A stretch of 64,000 nucleotides of DNA from Acetobacter suratthaniensis (GTDB lineage: Bacteria; Pseudomonadota; Alphaproteobacteria; Acetobacterales; Acetobacteraceae): positions 27,082 to 91,081 of the forward strand of contig NZ_JAFVMG010000011.1 of NCBI RefSeq assembly GCF_017377745.1, read 5' to 3'. Below are positions 36,997-46,218 of this stretch, in pieces. Position 1 is the stretch's first letter, and each line of letters begins with the position of its first letter. The notes beneath the pieces are model-generated. The model saw nothing but the letters and a program-made list of their open reading frames with translations, did not search any database and was not told the DNA's origin. The position numbers and the translations under genes are program-made.

Positions 36997-37979
36997 GGTG
37001 CGGACAGGGCGGAGACAGGCCCACTATTGATGTCGCGCGCGGCATCAAGCTTGACCGAAGCTGCGCCATTTTCAATATTCAGGCCCATGAGGGTATCGAA
37101 AATGCCGTTGATGGGGCCGGGTTTCTGCGGCGTACCCATATAGGCCAGAGCCTGTTCAAGGTCTGTGTATTGCAGGCTGCCATCAATGCTTTTCTGAAAG
37201 TCATCGACAGAAAGATTAAAATGCGGTGCAGCCATGCGCGCGAACTCGGCGCTATGGGTTTTGTGGTAATCCACCGCTTTATAGATGCACGACAGAAAGC
37301 GCGTATATTTGCCGGGATTGGCGGCCAGATCATCATTGCGCGCGATCATGACATCCACAATGTAATCAGGATAATCAGAGGATGATACGAGCTTTCTCGG
37401 ATTGCGTGCCGAATCCACACTCATGATCTGCTGCAAGAAGGGCTGATAGGTTACAACGGCGGCAAGGCTCGTATCGGCAAAAACCGCAACGCTGTCAGAT
37501 GTCAGGATTTCCTTGATCTTCATATCCGACAGCGACATGCCGTGCTTGTGTAGTTCAAGCTGTAAAAGCATGAGGCCGGGCACATTGCTTTCCGATGCAA
37601 TGGTCTTGCCCTTGAGTTCGGTTACATCATGAATGGAGCCATCGGCCACAACGCCATCGCCCCCCATGCTGCGATCAATCGGCCCGATGATAACGCCGGG
37701 GGTATCATTATCCCGTGGGCGGCCCTGATACTCGCTGATGGTGCGCATTTCCATCTCGATACTGCCATGCGCCATGGCGGCCATGACATCGGCGCGTTCA
37801 TCCGCGAATTTCAGATTCACATCCAGCTTGGCATCATGGAAACAGCCCAGATCCTGCGCCACGAAAACAGGCGCAAACCCCGACCACACCGGCGCCATGA
37901 TACGGATCGTATCCTGCGCATAAGCGCCAGTAGAACAGGTCAGCCCCAGAGCAACGGCCAGCACTTTGACAGATTTCAT
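36993..37979 (-). CDS. ABC transporter substrate-binding protein, NMT1/SsuA-like
   Basis: 328 residues. A Sec signal (MKSVKVLAVALGLTCSTGAYA) is followed by the periplasmic fold APVWSGFAPVFVAQDLGCFHDAKLDVNLKF, typical of the NMT1/THI5-like family. ADGSIHDVTELKGKTIA is the usual hinge region. It is the first gene of the operon and its abundance would set uptake specificity. The bound ligand cannot be read from sequence; context favours a small guanidino compound. Confidence 0.9.
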   Translation of the reverse strand: MKSVKVLAVALGLTCSTGAYAQDTIRIMAPVWSGFAPVFVAQDLGCFHDAKLDVNLKFADERADVMAAMAHGSIEMEMRTISEYQGRPRDNDTPGVIIGPIDRSMGGDGVVADGSIHDVTELKGKTIASESNVPGLMLLQLELHKHGMSLSDMKIKEILTSDSVAVFADTSLAAVVTYQPFLQQIMSVDSARNPRKLVSSSDYPDYIVDVMIARNDDLAANPGKYTRFLSCIYKAVDYHKTHSAEFARMAAPHFNLSVDDFQKSIDGSLQYTDLEQALAYMGTPQKPGPINGIFDTLMGLNIENGAASVKLDAARDINSGPVSALSAP

Positions 37980-38169
37980 CTCACACCCACTCCCACAACG
38001 TTACGATAACATATTAATCGCGCGTTTGGTTAAGGTGTATCAAAATATTCCGAACATTATATCGATATTGGCCGATGTATGAGGCCCCTCACACACCCCC
38101 GCCCGCACGGCCCCACAGGGTTGCTGGCCCGCTCTAGCTCACGGCAGAAAACCGGGCATAATAGCCGAC
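37980..38169. promoter_or_regulatory. divergent promoter region with LysR-type palindrome
   Basis: Between the binding-protein gene (minus) and the XseA-like gene (plus). The region is AT-rich and contains the perfect palindrome ATATCGATAT (38059-38068), a reasonable core for a LysR operator. No guanidine riboswitch pattern was recognised. Confidence 0.4.
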
Positions 38170-39225
38170 ATGACTACGCAGATTCGTGCCTTCACAGGTA
38201 TCAGGCCCAATGAGCAGACAACCCTTCTTCGCCCCGCACAGGTGGAACGATTATTTGCCGAAGGTCTGAGCGAGATCACCGCCCAGATCTGCGACTGGGC
38301 TTTTCCCGTCACCCTTGTCGGTATTCTTGGCCACTATCAGGATCGCGCCCCCAAAGCCCCGCGCTATTATCAGGTACCCATTGAGGATCTGGCCGATGGG
38401 TCGGTCATCCTGATGGATATCGACAAGGCGGTGCTGGACAACAGCGGCATTACCACTGGCGATCAGGTGCGGGTGGTCGGCCGGATTGGCGCGAATGTTT
38501 TCCGTGGAGATGTATCACTCCGGCTGAATGCGCTTGCAGTCGCCTTTGATGAAGACCTGCCCGTAAACCGCCGCCGTCAGGAACGCTCGGTGGTTGACCT
38601 GCTGCGCCACCTGCCCCGCAAACACCATATTTTTCCCGACCAGCCCGAGCCGACACTCACCCTCATTCATTCCGCCGCTTCAGAAGCTCGGGTATCGGAA
38701 GATTTTCTGAACGCCCTGCAAGACAGAGTGCCGCCCACCCGGCGCACGATGGTGCCGGTTGCCATGACCGACCCCAACCGTATTGCCGCCGCCATCCGTG
38801 AAGCAAATACGACGATTGTCGCCGTTGTGCGCGGTGGCGGCGCGGCATCGGATTTTCGCGTGTTCGAACATCCAGATGTGCTGGAAGCACTGGCGCAGAG
38901 CCGCGCCTATCGGGTGCTGGGCCTTGGCCATAGCGCAGACAAGACTCTGGCGGAATTTTTTGCCGATCATCACGCCACAACCCCCTCCGCCGCGGGGCAG
39001 TATGTAGGCGATCAGATAGCCAGACTGCGCGCCCTGCACCTGCGCGAACAGCGTGAACTACGCGAGGCGGAACAGCGGCGCGTGGAACACGCCCAGCCAG
39101 CCGCTCCCCCAAGCCCGGCCACGCCCTCTGGCACAGCCCTGCCAGAATGGCTCCAGAACCATACCACCCTGAAACTGCTGGCACTGGGTGCGCTGGTTGG
39201 GCTGGCACTGGCCCGGATGCTCTAA
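38170..39225 (+). CDS. membrane-anchored XseA-like (exonuclease VII large subunit) nuclease
   Basis: 351 residues. An OB fold (about 43-127: FPVTLVGILGHY ... VRVVGRIGANVFRGDVSLRLNAL) is followed by the ExoVII catalytic core. Matches to the known active residues are Asp178 (EARVSEDFL), Arg221 (VVRGGGAASDF), His254 and Asp257 (GLGHSADKTLAEFF), then ATTPSAAG. The long coiled coil that binds many XseB copies in true ExoVII is reduced to one charged helix (about 281-310). After a Pro-rich linker comes a C-terminal membrane helix (LKLLALGALVGLALARML). No xseB is adjacent. A single-strand-DNA nuclease at the membrane is the inference. Confidence 0.8.
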   Translation: MTTQIRAFTGIRPNEQTTLLRPAQVERLFAEGLSEITAQICDWAFPVTLVGILGHYQDRAPKAPRYYQVPIEDLADGSVILMDIDKAVLDNSGITTGDQVRVVGRIGANVFRGDVSLRLNALAVAFDEDLPVNRRRQERSVVDLLRHLPRKHHIFPDQPEPTLTLIHSAASEARVSEDFLNALQDRVPPTRRTMVPVAMTDPNRIAAAIREANTTIVAVVRGGGAASDFRVFEHPDVLEALAQSRAYRVLGLGHSADKTLAEFFADHHATTPSAAGQYVGDQIARLRALHLREQRELREAEQRRVEHAQPAAPPSPATPSGTALPEWLQNHTTLKLLALGALVGLALARML

Positions 39226-39241
39226 CACCACATAACACAAA

Positions 39242-39264
39242 GCCTGCCCGGCAAACGGGCAGGC
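39242..39264. terminator. hairpin downstream of the XseA-like gene
   Basis: Perfect arms GCCTGCCCG (39242-39250) and CGGGCAGGC (39256-39264). On the minus strand it is followed by TTTGTGTT, so it may end the tRNA-Gly transcript as well as the plus-strand gene. Confidence 0.6.
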
Positions 39265-39390
39265 ACAAAAGCCCAAGGCAAAACGCACACGAGACAGCAT
39301 GCCGAAAACGGCGCTGCATTCTGTCAATTTTTTAAAGTGATTATTCTCAATGCCGGAGGATAGAAGGAACTTTTTTCTTCATCCTGAACC

Positions 39391-39419
39391 GCTCCAGATT
39401 TTATAAGGAAATCTGGAGC
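39391..39419. repeat. 11-bp inverted repeat overlapping the tRNA-Gly 3' end
   Basis: GCTCCAGATTT (39391-39401) and AAATCTGGAGC (39409-39419) are perfect complements with a 7-base spacer. The right arm includes the encoded CCA of tRNA-Gly. No T-run follows on the minus strand, so it is not a classic terminator. Confidence 0.7.
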
Positions 39420-39488
39420 GGGCGATGGGATTCGAACCCACGACCCCAACCTTGGCAAGGTTGTGCTCTACCCCTGAGCTACGCCCGC
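39414..39488 (-). tRNA. tRNA-Gly(GCC)
   Basis: On the minus strand: acceptor GCGGGCG/CGCCCGC, D-arm GCTCAGGGGTAGAGC, anticodon stem CAACC/GGTTG with loop TTGCCAA (anticodon GCC), T-arm GTGGG TTCGAAT CCCAT, discriminator T and encoded CCA. Confidence 0.97.
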
Positions 39489-39673
39489 ATTGGATGGCTG
39501 CGTTTTACGGCTGATGCGCGAAGTGCGCAAGAGGGAAAATTGAAAAATCTTTCTTTTTTATCGTCTTCCCGGCTGGCCCCACCCTAAAATGTGTTTTGGG
39601 TGGCGGGTTGGCGTGGTTTTTTATCCCCTGCTAAACAGGGGGCGGCCATTCCGGCAGCAGGAAGGGTAGTATC

Positions 39674-41722
39674 GTGGCTTCATCCGTGTTCCGTTCGCTC
39701 TATCATCAGGGATTCGCCCGGATCGCGGCCTGCACCGTGCCGGTCAGTCTGGCAGACCCCGCCACCAATGCGGAGCGGATTCTCGCACTCGCACAGGATT
39801 GCGCGCGCGAAGGGGCCAGTCTTTGCGTTTTCCCCGAACTGGGCCTGACCGGCTATTCGATAGAAGACCTGATCCAACAGGAAACCCTGCTGGACGCCGT
39901 GGAAACCACGCTGCTCGCTCTGGCCGAGCGCACACGCGACCTGCTGCCTGTTGTGGTGGTGGGGGCGCCCCTGCGCCTGCGCCACACGCTTTACAACTGC
40001 GGGGTGGTTATTCATCGCGGGCGTATTCTGGGGATCGTACCCAAGAGCTTCCTGCCGGATTACCGCGAATTTTACGAAACCCGGCATTTCACGCCGGGAG
40101 CGGGCATACGGGGCGAAACCCTGCCTTTAGCGGGCAGCGCTATTCCCTTTGGGGTCGATCTTTTGTTCGAAGCCACAGACCTGCCGGGTTTGTGTCTGGG
40201 TGTGGAACTATGTGAAGACCTGTGGGTGCCTGCCCCACCTTCCACCATGCAGGCACTGGCGGGGGCCACGGTCATTGCCAATCTCTCGGCCAGCGACATT
40301 ACCGTAGGCAAGGCCGAAACCCGCGCCATGCTGTGCCGCTCACAATCAGCCCGCTGTATCGCGGCCTATCTGTATGCGGCAGCAGGCGAAGGCGAATCCA
40401 CAACCGATCTGGCATGGGATGGCCAGACCGCCATTTTCGAAAACGGCGCCTTACTGGCCCAGAGCGAACGCTTTCCCTCCGGTGCGCGCAGGGTTCTGGC
40501 GGATACAGACCTGATCCTGCTGCGGCAGGAACGCCAGCGCATGACTTCGTTCAGCGCCTGTGCACGCATGCAGGAGCCTGACCGGCACTGGCGGCGCATC
40601 AGCTTCACACTCGCGCCCCCTGTGGACATTCCGGGCCTGCTGCGGCCTGTGGCGCGCTTTCCCTTTGTGCCATCAGACCCCGCACGGCTGGAACAGGACT
40701 GCTCGGAAGCCTTTTCCATTCAGGTTTCCGCCCTTGTGCAGCGGCTGAAAACCAGCGGCGCGCGCGGCATGGTCATTGGCATATCGGGCGGGCTGGACTC
40801 GACCCACGCGCTGCTGGTGGCGGTGCGCGCGGCCGATGCCCTTGGCTGGCCGCGTGAAGCCGTGCGCGGCTACACCATGCCCGGCTTTGGCACCACGGAC
40901 AAAACGCTCGACAGCGCTCTGGCCCTGATGCGCGAGCTGGGTATTCATGCCCAGACACTCGATATCCGCCCAGCGGCCACCCTCATGCTGGGTGAAATCG
41001 GCCACCCCTTTGCCCAAGGTGAGCCTGTGCATGACATCACCTTCGAAAACGTGCAGGCCGGGCTACGGACGGATTTCCTGTTCCGCCTCGCAAACCAGCA
41101 CGGGGGGCTGGTAATCGGCACGGGAGACCTGTCCGAGCTGGCGTTGGGCTGGTGCACCTACGGCGTAGGCGACCAGATGGCGCATTACGGCGTCAATGCC
41201 GGTCTGCCCAAAACGCTCATCCAGCACCTGATCCGCTGGTGCATTGCCTCAGGCCAGTTCGCGCCTAGTGTGCGCAGCGTGCTCGAAACAGTGCTGAACA
41301 CCGAAATTTCGCCCGAACTGATCCCCGCCACCGAAGGAAAAAGCCAGAAGACCGAAGACATTATCGGCCCGTATGCGCTGCATGATTTCACGCTCTACCA
41401 TGTCCTGCGCCACGGCTTTACCCCTACGCGCATCGCCTTTCTGGCCGAACACGCCTGGAGCAATGCACAGGCGGGGGACTGGCCACCCGGTTTCGACCCG
41501 CAGGCGCGCATAGCCTACGGGCTGCCCGTTATCCGCCACTGGCTGGGCATTTTCCTGCACCGTTTTTTTGCCACCAGCCAGTTCAAGCGCTCGGCCATGC
41601 CCAATGGCCCAAAAGTGATGGCGGGGGGAGGGCTCTCCCCCCGGGGAGACTGGCGCGCCCCATCAGACGGCAATGCCCGGCTCTGGCTGGAAAACCTTGA
41701 GCGCGGCGTACCCGAAGCCTGA
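39674..41722 (+). CDS. nadE: glutamine-dependent NAD+ synthase
   Basis: Amidates deamido-NAD+ to NAD+. 682 residues with two domains. The N-terminal nitrilase-type glutaminase (about 1-290) has its Glu-Lys-Cys triad in [24 protein letters not shown] and [11 protein letters not shown]. The C-terminal synthetase (about 340-650) has the P-loop [12 protein letters not shown], and [19 protein letters not shown] at 39674 gives the conserved N-terminus [11 protein letters not shown]. Confidence 0.97.
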   Translation: MASSVFRSLYHQGFARIAACTVPVSLADPATNAERILALAQDCAREGASLCVFPELGLTGYSIEDLIQQETLLDAVETTLLALAERTRDLLPVVVVGAPLRLRHTLYNCGVVIHRGRILGIVPKSFLPDYREFYETRHFTPGAGIRGETLPLAGSAIPFGVDLLFEATDLPGLCLGVELCEDLWVPAPPSTMQALAGATVIANLSASDITVGKAETRAMLCRSQSARCIAAYLYAAAGEGESTTDLAWDGQTAIFENGALLAQSERFPSGARRVLADTDLILLRQERQRMTSFSACARMQEPDRHWRRISFTLAPPVDIPGLLRPVARFPFVPSDPARLEQDCSEAFSIQVSALVQRLKTSGARGMVIGISGGLDSTHALLVAVRAADALGWPREAVRGYTMPGFGTTDKTLDSALALMRELGIHAQTLDIRPAATLMLGEIGHPFAQGEPVHDITFENVQAGLRTDFLFRLANQHGGLVIGTGDLSELALGWCTYGVGDQMAHYGVNAGLPKTLIQHLIRWCIASGQFAPSVRSVLETVLNTEISPELIPATEGKSQKTEDIIGPYALHDFTLYHVLRHGFTPTRIAFLAEHAWSNAQAGDWPPGFDPQARIAYGLPVIRHWLGIFLHRFFATSQFKRSAMPNGPKVMAGGGLSPRGDWRAPSDGNARLWLENLERGVPEA

Positions 41723-41817
41723 CCCCGGCCCCACCGCATGCGCCACACGATCCGAAGCAGCCCAGACCCGCAAGGCCGATGGCGCTACCCGGTCTCTTGG
41801 GCTATAAGCGGCTCATC

Positions 41818-42414
41818 ATGACCACATCACGCCAAGCCACGCTCCATCGCGTTACCAGCGAAACCGATATTGCCATCACCCTGAACCTCGATGGTTCGGG
41901 AACGGCCCGGATTGAAACCGGTATCGGCTTTTTCGACCATATGCTGACCGCCCTGGCCAAACACGCGCTGTTTGATCTGGATGTGCGCGTACAGGGCGAC
42001 CTGCATATTGATGGCCACCACACGGTGGAAGATACCGGTATCGCACTGGGGCAGGCGCTCCGGCAGGCACTGGGCGAAAAGCGCGGCGTGCGCCGCTTCG
42101 GCCATGCGGTCGTCCCGCTGGATGAAGCCCTGTGCGAAGCTGTGGTGGATCTGTCAGGCCGGCCTTTCCTGACCTTTGACGCCCGCTTTGACCGCGACCG
42201 TCTGGGCACGCTGGATACCGAGCTGGTAGAGGAGTTTTTCCGTGCCTTTGCCATGTCGGCCATGCTCACCTTGCATCTGAACCAGAAAGCAGGGCGCAAC
42301 TGCCACCATATTGCCGAAGCCGCGTTCAAGGCGCTCGCCCGCGCCCTGCGCATGGCCTGCGAGCCAGACCCGCGCGCGCTGGAGGCGATCCCTTCCACCA
42401 AAGGGGTTCTGTAA
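41818..42414 (+). CDS. hisB: imidazoleglycerol-phosphate dehydratase
   Basis: Histidine biosynthesis, dehydration of imidazoleglycerol phosphate. 198 residues from the ATG at 41818 (an upstream ATG at 41779 lacks family residues). The two manganese motifs are DGHHTVEDTGIALG and CHHIAEAAFKALARAL, with GFFDHMLTALAKH between start and first motif. Monofunctional form. First gene of the local his cluster. Confidence 0.97.
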   Translation: MTTSRQATLHRVTSETDIAITLNLDGSGTARIETGIGFFDHMLTALAKHALFDLDVRVQGDLHIDGHHTVEDTGIALGQALRQALGEKRGVRRFGHAVVPLDEALCEAVVDLSGRPFLTFDARFDRDRLGTLDTELVEEFFRAFAMSAMLTLHLNQKAGRNCHHIAEAAFKALARALRMACEPDPRALEAIPSTKGVL

Positions 42415-42486
42415 CCCGGTGCGGCAGAGCACCACCCTGACCCGGCCCACCCCGGTCAGGGAGGCCCAGACCAGCAGGAGGGTTCG

Positions 42487-43146
42487 ATGACCCAGCCGCT
42501 TTCCATTGCCGTTATCGATTATGAAGGGGGCAACCTTGCCTCCGCCGCACGGGCAGCCGTGCGGGCCTCGGAACTCGCCGGGCTGGCCGCAGCGGTGATC
42601 GTAACCAACGAACCCTCCGAAGTGCGCCGGGCCGACCGGATCATCCTGCCCGGACAGGGCGCTTTTGCAGCCTGCGCCCAAGGGCTGGACGCCACCCCCG
42701 GCCTGAAAGACTCCATCGCCAGCGCCGTAGCGGCGGGTACGCCGTTTCTGGGTATCTGTGTTGGCATGCAGCTCATGGCCGAGCGCGGGCTGGAACATGG
42801 CGTAACCGAAGGTTTTGGCTGGATCCAAGGCGAAATCGCCCCAATGGAAGCCCCCAACCTGCGCCTGCCGCAGATGGGCTGGAACGAACTGACCCTGACC
42901 CAGCCCGACCACCCGCTGGTGCGCGGCCTTGGCCCCGCCCCGCACGGTTATTTCGTGCATTCCTACGCCCTGCGCGGCACACAGAACGATACCCTGCTGG
43001 CCACAACGGAATATGGCGGCGCAGTTCCCGCCATTGTCTGCCGGGGCAACGCGGCGGGCACGCAGTTCCATGTGGAAAAAAGCCAGACTGTCGGACTGAA
43101 AATCCTGGCCAATTTTCTGGCCTGGGAACCAGAAGAGCGCGTCTGA
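42487..43146 (+). CDS. hisH: imidazole glycerol phosphate synthase, glutaminase subunit HisH
   Basis: Supplies ammonia to HisF. 219 residues. Class I amidotransferase triad: Cys in FLGICVGMQLMAERG, His and Glu in GTQFHVEKSQ. AIDYEGGNL at the N-terminus is family-typical. ATG at 42487 follows GGAGGG. Its stop shares a base with the next start (TGATG). Confidence 0.97.
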   Translation: MTQPLSIAVIDYEGGNLASAARAAVRASELAGLAAAVIVTNEPSEVRRADRIILPGQGAFAACAQGLDATPGLKDSIASAVAAGTPFLGICVGMQLMAERGLEHGVTEGFGWIQGEIAPMEAPNLRLPQMGWNELTLTQPDHPLVRGLGPAPHGYFVHSYALRGTQNDTLLATTEYGGAVPAIVCRGNAAGTQFHVEKSQTVGLKILANFLAWEPEERV

Positions 43147-43727
43147 TGCCTGAGAAACTTCGCGTTCAGCGCATTCTAAGCCTGGATGAAGACGACCTGC
43201 AGGCCCTGTGCGAAGTCGTGGATGCCGCCATTTTAGAAGGTGATGGCTTCGACTGGCTGCAACCGCAGGGCCGACAGGTGCTTGAACGCTATTTTCGCGG
43301 GCTGCTGATGGTGCCCGAGCGCATGCTGTTTGCCGTGCGGCAGGATGGCGTGATCATGGGGGGCGCACAGCTTGTCCGCTCTCCGCGCAATAACGAAATG
43401 CAGGCCATGTGCGTCACGCTGGCGCATCTGTTCGTTGCCCCTTACGCCCACCGCGCCCTGCTGGGCGCTGTCCTGTTACAGGAAGTGGAAAGTGCCGCAC
43501 GCAACATGGGCTTTCGCGTCATGAACGCGGATGTACCCGAAAGCCGCACCAGCGCCATTGCCCTTTTGCATCAGGCGGGCTTCACACAATGGGGCAGCCA
43601 CCCGTTTTACGCCCGCGTGGGAGATGACATCCTGCGCGGTCTGTTCTTTACCAAGCCGCTGGACGACACGCCGCCTTTCCGGGTGGACCAGCTTTCTTCC
43701 TCCGCCTCCAGCACCATGCAGGACTGA
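43146..43727 (+). CDS. GNAT-family acetyltransferase inserted in the his cluster
   Basis: 193 residues. The acetyl-CoA-binding region is ALLGAVLLQEVESAARNMGFRVMNADVPESRTSAIALLHQAGFTQWG, typical of GNAT motif A/B. Immediately overlapping hisH and three bases before hisA, so it is co-transcribed with the histidine genes. The substrate is unknown and no histidine-pathway step needs it. Confidence 0.85.
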   Translation: MPEKLRVQRILSLDEDDLQALCEVVDAAILEGDGFDWLQPQGRQVLERYFRGLLMVPERMLFAVRQDGVIMGGAQLVRSPRNNEMQAMCVTLAHLFVAPYAHRALLGAVLLQEVESAARNMGFRVMNADVPESRTSAIALLHQAGFTQWGSHPFYARVGDDILRGLFFTKPLDDTPPFRVDQLSSSASSTMQD

Positions 43728-43730
43728 ACC

Positions 43731-44495
43731 ATGCTCCCCCCTGCCTCCTCCTCCCGCCCTCTCACGCTTTACCCGGCCATTGATCTCAAGGACGGCGCGT
43801 GTGTCCGCCTACGCCGGGGCGAAATGGACGACGCCACCATCTACTCTGACAACCCCGGTGCGCAGGCCCGCGCCTGGCATGATGCAGGCTTTACCCGCCT
43901 GCATGTGGTGGACCTGAACGGCGCTTTTGCCGGGGCTTCGGTCAATGCGGATGCCGTGCGCGCCATTATTGCCGCAACGGATGTGCCAGTACAGCTTGGC
44001 GGTGGACTGCGGGACATGACCGCCATTGCCCGCTGGCTCGAAGCCGGGGTGTCGCGGGTTATTCTGGGATCTGTCGCGGTCAAGAACCCCGCCCTTGTGC
44101 GCGAGGCCTGCAAGGCGTTCCCCGGTCAGGTCGTGGCGGGGATTGATGCCCGCGCAGGCCACGTTGCCACCGAAGGCTGGGCCGAAGTCTCGGATATGCA
44201 GGCAACCGACCTCGCCCTGCGCATGCAGGATGCCGGGGTGGCCGCCATCATCTTTACCGAAATCAGCCGCGACGGCATGCTCGAAGGGCTGGATATTGAA
44301 CAGACAGCCGATCTGGCGCGGGCTGTCAGCGTGCCGGTTATCGCCAGCGGTGGCGTGGGTGCGCTGGAACACCTCATTGCCCTGCGCGATGCCGCACGCG
44401 ATGCGCCGGGCATTGAGGGCGTGATTATCGGCCGCGCCCTGTATGATGGACGGGTAGACCCCGCAGAGGCCCTGCGGGTGCTTGGCGCATGTTGA
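43731..44495 (+). CDS. hisA: phosphoribosylformimino-AICAR isomerase HisA
   Basis: Fourth step of histidine synthesis, an Amadori rearrangement on a TIM barrel. 254 residues. Catalytic Asp in [17 protein letters not shown] and second acid in [15 protein letters not shown]; phosphate-binding [10 protein letters not shown]. An in-frame N-terminal extension of about 10 residues (LPPASSSRP) precedes the barrel. Seven-base overlap with hisF. Confidence 0.96.
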   Translation: MLPPASSSRPLTLYPAIDLKDGACVRLRRGEMDDATIYSDNPGAQARAWHDAGFTRLHVVDLNGAFAGASVNADAVRAIIAATDVPVQLGGGLRDMTAIARWLEAGVSRVILGSVAVKNPALVREACKAFPGQVVAGIDARAGHVATEGWAEVSDMQATDLALRMQDAGVAAIIFTEISRDGMLEGLDIEQTADLARAVSVPVIASGGVGALEHLIALRDAARDAPGIEGVIIGRALYDGRVDPAEALRVLGAC

Positions 44496-45271
44496 AGCTG
44501 CGCGTTATCCCCTGTCTGGACGTCAAGGATGGACGCGTGGTCAAGGGGGTCAATTTTGTCTCGCTGCGCGATGCGGGCGACCCGGTGGAACAGGCCGCCG
44601 TGTACGATGCCGCCGGGGCTGATGAACTGACCTTTCTCGACATTACCGCCAGCCATGAAAACCGCGATACCATTCTGGATGTGGTCAGTCGCACCGCTTC
44701 GCGCATTTTCCTGCCCCTGACGGTGGGCGGTGGTGTCCGCACCACGGATGACATGCGCCGCCTGCTGCTGGCGGGTGCGGATAAATGCGCCATGAACTCG
44801 GCCGCTGTCAGCCGCCCCGAACTCATTAACGAAGCGGCGCGCAAATTTGGCAGCCAGTGCGTGGTAGTGGCCGTGGATGCCCGCCAGACCGCTCCGGGCA
44901 AATGGGAGGTGTTTACCCACGGCGGGCGCACCGCTACCGGGCGTGACGCCATTAGCTGGTGCCAGGAAGTGGCTGAACGGGGGGCGGGCGAAATCCTGCT
45001 GACCTCAATGGACCGCGATGGCACGCGCTCGGGTTTTGACCTTGACCTGCTGCGCGCGGCCACCAGCGCCGTACGCCTGCCCATTGTCGCCTCGGGCGGG
45101 GTGGGCGCCCTTGAGCATTTCGTGGAAGGTGCCGCGGCGGGGGCCACCGGCCTGCTGGCCGCCAGCGTCTTCCATTTCGGGCAGTTCACCATTGCCGAGG
45201 TTAAAACAGCCCTGGCACAGGCCGGGTTGCCTGTTCGCCCATCCCCTGCTCCCTTTCAGGATTTTTCGTGA
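44489..45271 (+). CDS. hisF: imidazole glycerol phosphate synthase, cyclase subunit HisF
   Basis: Cyclase partner of HisH. 260 residues. Catalytic aspartates are in [17 protein letters not shown] (position about 10) and VVAVDARQT (about 130). TLPxxVGGGVRT-like [15 protein letters not shown] binds phosphate. It overlaps hisA and is followed by hisE with one base between. Confidence 0.97.
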   Translation: MLKLRVIPCLDVKDGRVVKGVNFVSLRDAGDPVEQAAVYDAAGADELTFLDITASHENRDTILDVVSRTASRIFLPLTVGGGVRTTDDMRRLLLAGADKCAMNSAAVSRPELINEAARKFGSQCVVVAVDARQTAPGKWEVFTHGGRTATGRDAISWCQEVAERGAGEILLTSMDRDGTRSGFDLDLLRAATSAVRLPIVASGGVGALEHFVEGAAAGATGLLAASVFHFGQFTIAEVKTALAQAGLPVRPSPAPFQDFS

Positions 45272-45272
45272 C

Positions 45273-45746
45273 ATGATCAAGAAAGTCGATACCGCTGTGG
45301 CAAGCCCGGCAGGCAATCAGGGCAAGCGTGGAAAAACCGCCAAACCCGCAAAGCCCACCAAGCACAAGAACGACGCCGTAACCGACCTGACCCGCGAGGC
45401 GGACAGCGCCGTGCTGGAACGGCTTTATGCCGTTGTGCAGAGCCGCAAGGGAGGCGACCCCTCGCTTAGCCACTCGGCACGCCTGCTCTCGCGTGGCACC
45501 TACAAGATCGCGCAGAAATTCGGGGAAGAGGCAGTCGAATGCCTGATTGAAGCCGTAGCAGGCCGTAACGACCACCTTATTGGCGAAAGCGCTGATGTCC
45601 TTTACCATCTCATCGTCCTGTGGGTGGATGCGGGCATCACGCCTGAAGAGGTGTGGGCCGAGCTGCACCGGCGCGAAGGCACAAGCGGCATTGCCGAAAA
45701 AGCCTCGCGGCCCCGGCCGCCCCAGCCAGAAAAGGAAAGCGCATGA
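45273..45746 (+). CDS. hisE: phosphoribosyl-ATP pyrophosphohydrolase HisE with basic extension
   Basis: Second step of histidine synthesis. 157 residues. The alpha-helical NTP-pyrophosphatase core is at about 40-140: [34 protein letters not shown] and [17 protein letters not shown] (metal-binding acids in EExxE and ExxD). It carries a roughly 35-residue lysine/proline-rich N-terminal extension before the core, absent from compact HisE proteins. ATGA overlap with the HIT gene. Confidence 0.94.
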   Translation: MIKKVDTAVASPAGNQGKRGKTAKPAKPTKHKNDAVTDLTREADSAVLERLYAVVQSRKGGDPSLSHSARLLSRGTYKIAQKFGEEAVECLIEAVAGRNDHLIGESADVLYHLIVLWVDAGITPEEVWAELHRREGTSGIAEKASRPRPPQPEKESA

Positions 45747-46120
45747 GCACGCCTGTTACCGGCAAGGGGCCGTACGACCCACAGAATATCTTCGCGCGTA
45801 TTCTGCGTGGCGAGATTCCGTGCAAGACCGTTTTTGAAAATGAGTGGGTGCTGGCGTTTTACGACATCGCCCCCAAAGCGCCCGTGCATGTACTGATCAT
45901 TCCGCGCAACCCGTATGTGTCGTTCATGGATTTCAGCACAGCTCCGGCTGAGGAAATCGCAGGGGTGATGCAGGCGGCAGGCGAAATCGCCCGTACGCTG
46001 GGGCTGGAAGAAAACGGCTACCGCATCATTACCAACGCGGGCACCGATAGCGGGCAGGAAGTACCGCATTTCCACCTACACCTGCTGGGGGGCAAAGCCC
46101 TGCCCGCGTTCCCGCTCTGA
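45743..46120 (+). CDS. HIT-family nucleotide hydrolase (HINT-like)
   Basis: 125 residues. The histidine triad [11 protein letters not shown] is near the C-terminus and [28 protein letters not shown] at the N-terminus is the HINT pattern. Likely cleaves adenosine phosphoramidates. Downstream of hisE through a 4-base overlap, a common alphaproteobacterial arrangement. Confidence 0.94.
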   Translation: MSTPVTGKGPYDPQNIFARILRGEIPCKTVFENEWVLAFYDIAPKAPVHVLIIPRNPYVSFMDFSTAPAEEIAGVMQAAGEIARTLGLEENGYRIITNAGTDSGQEVPHFHLHLLGGKALPAFPL

Positions 46121-46218
46121 ACCACGCAGGCCGCCCGGCGCGGAGGGATGCAGGGTTATCGCCCTCCCTCCACACGGGCGAGATGGCCCCGCCCAGACGC
46201 TGAACAGGAACCCACGCC

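Noticed and set aside
37980..38169. Guanidine riboswitch before the importer operon
   Set aside because: Looked for because of the operon content; no paired elements or conserved cores of the known guanidine classes could be seen.
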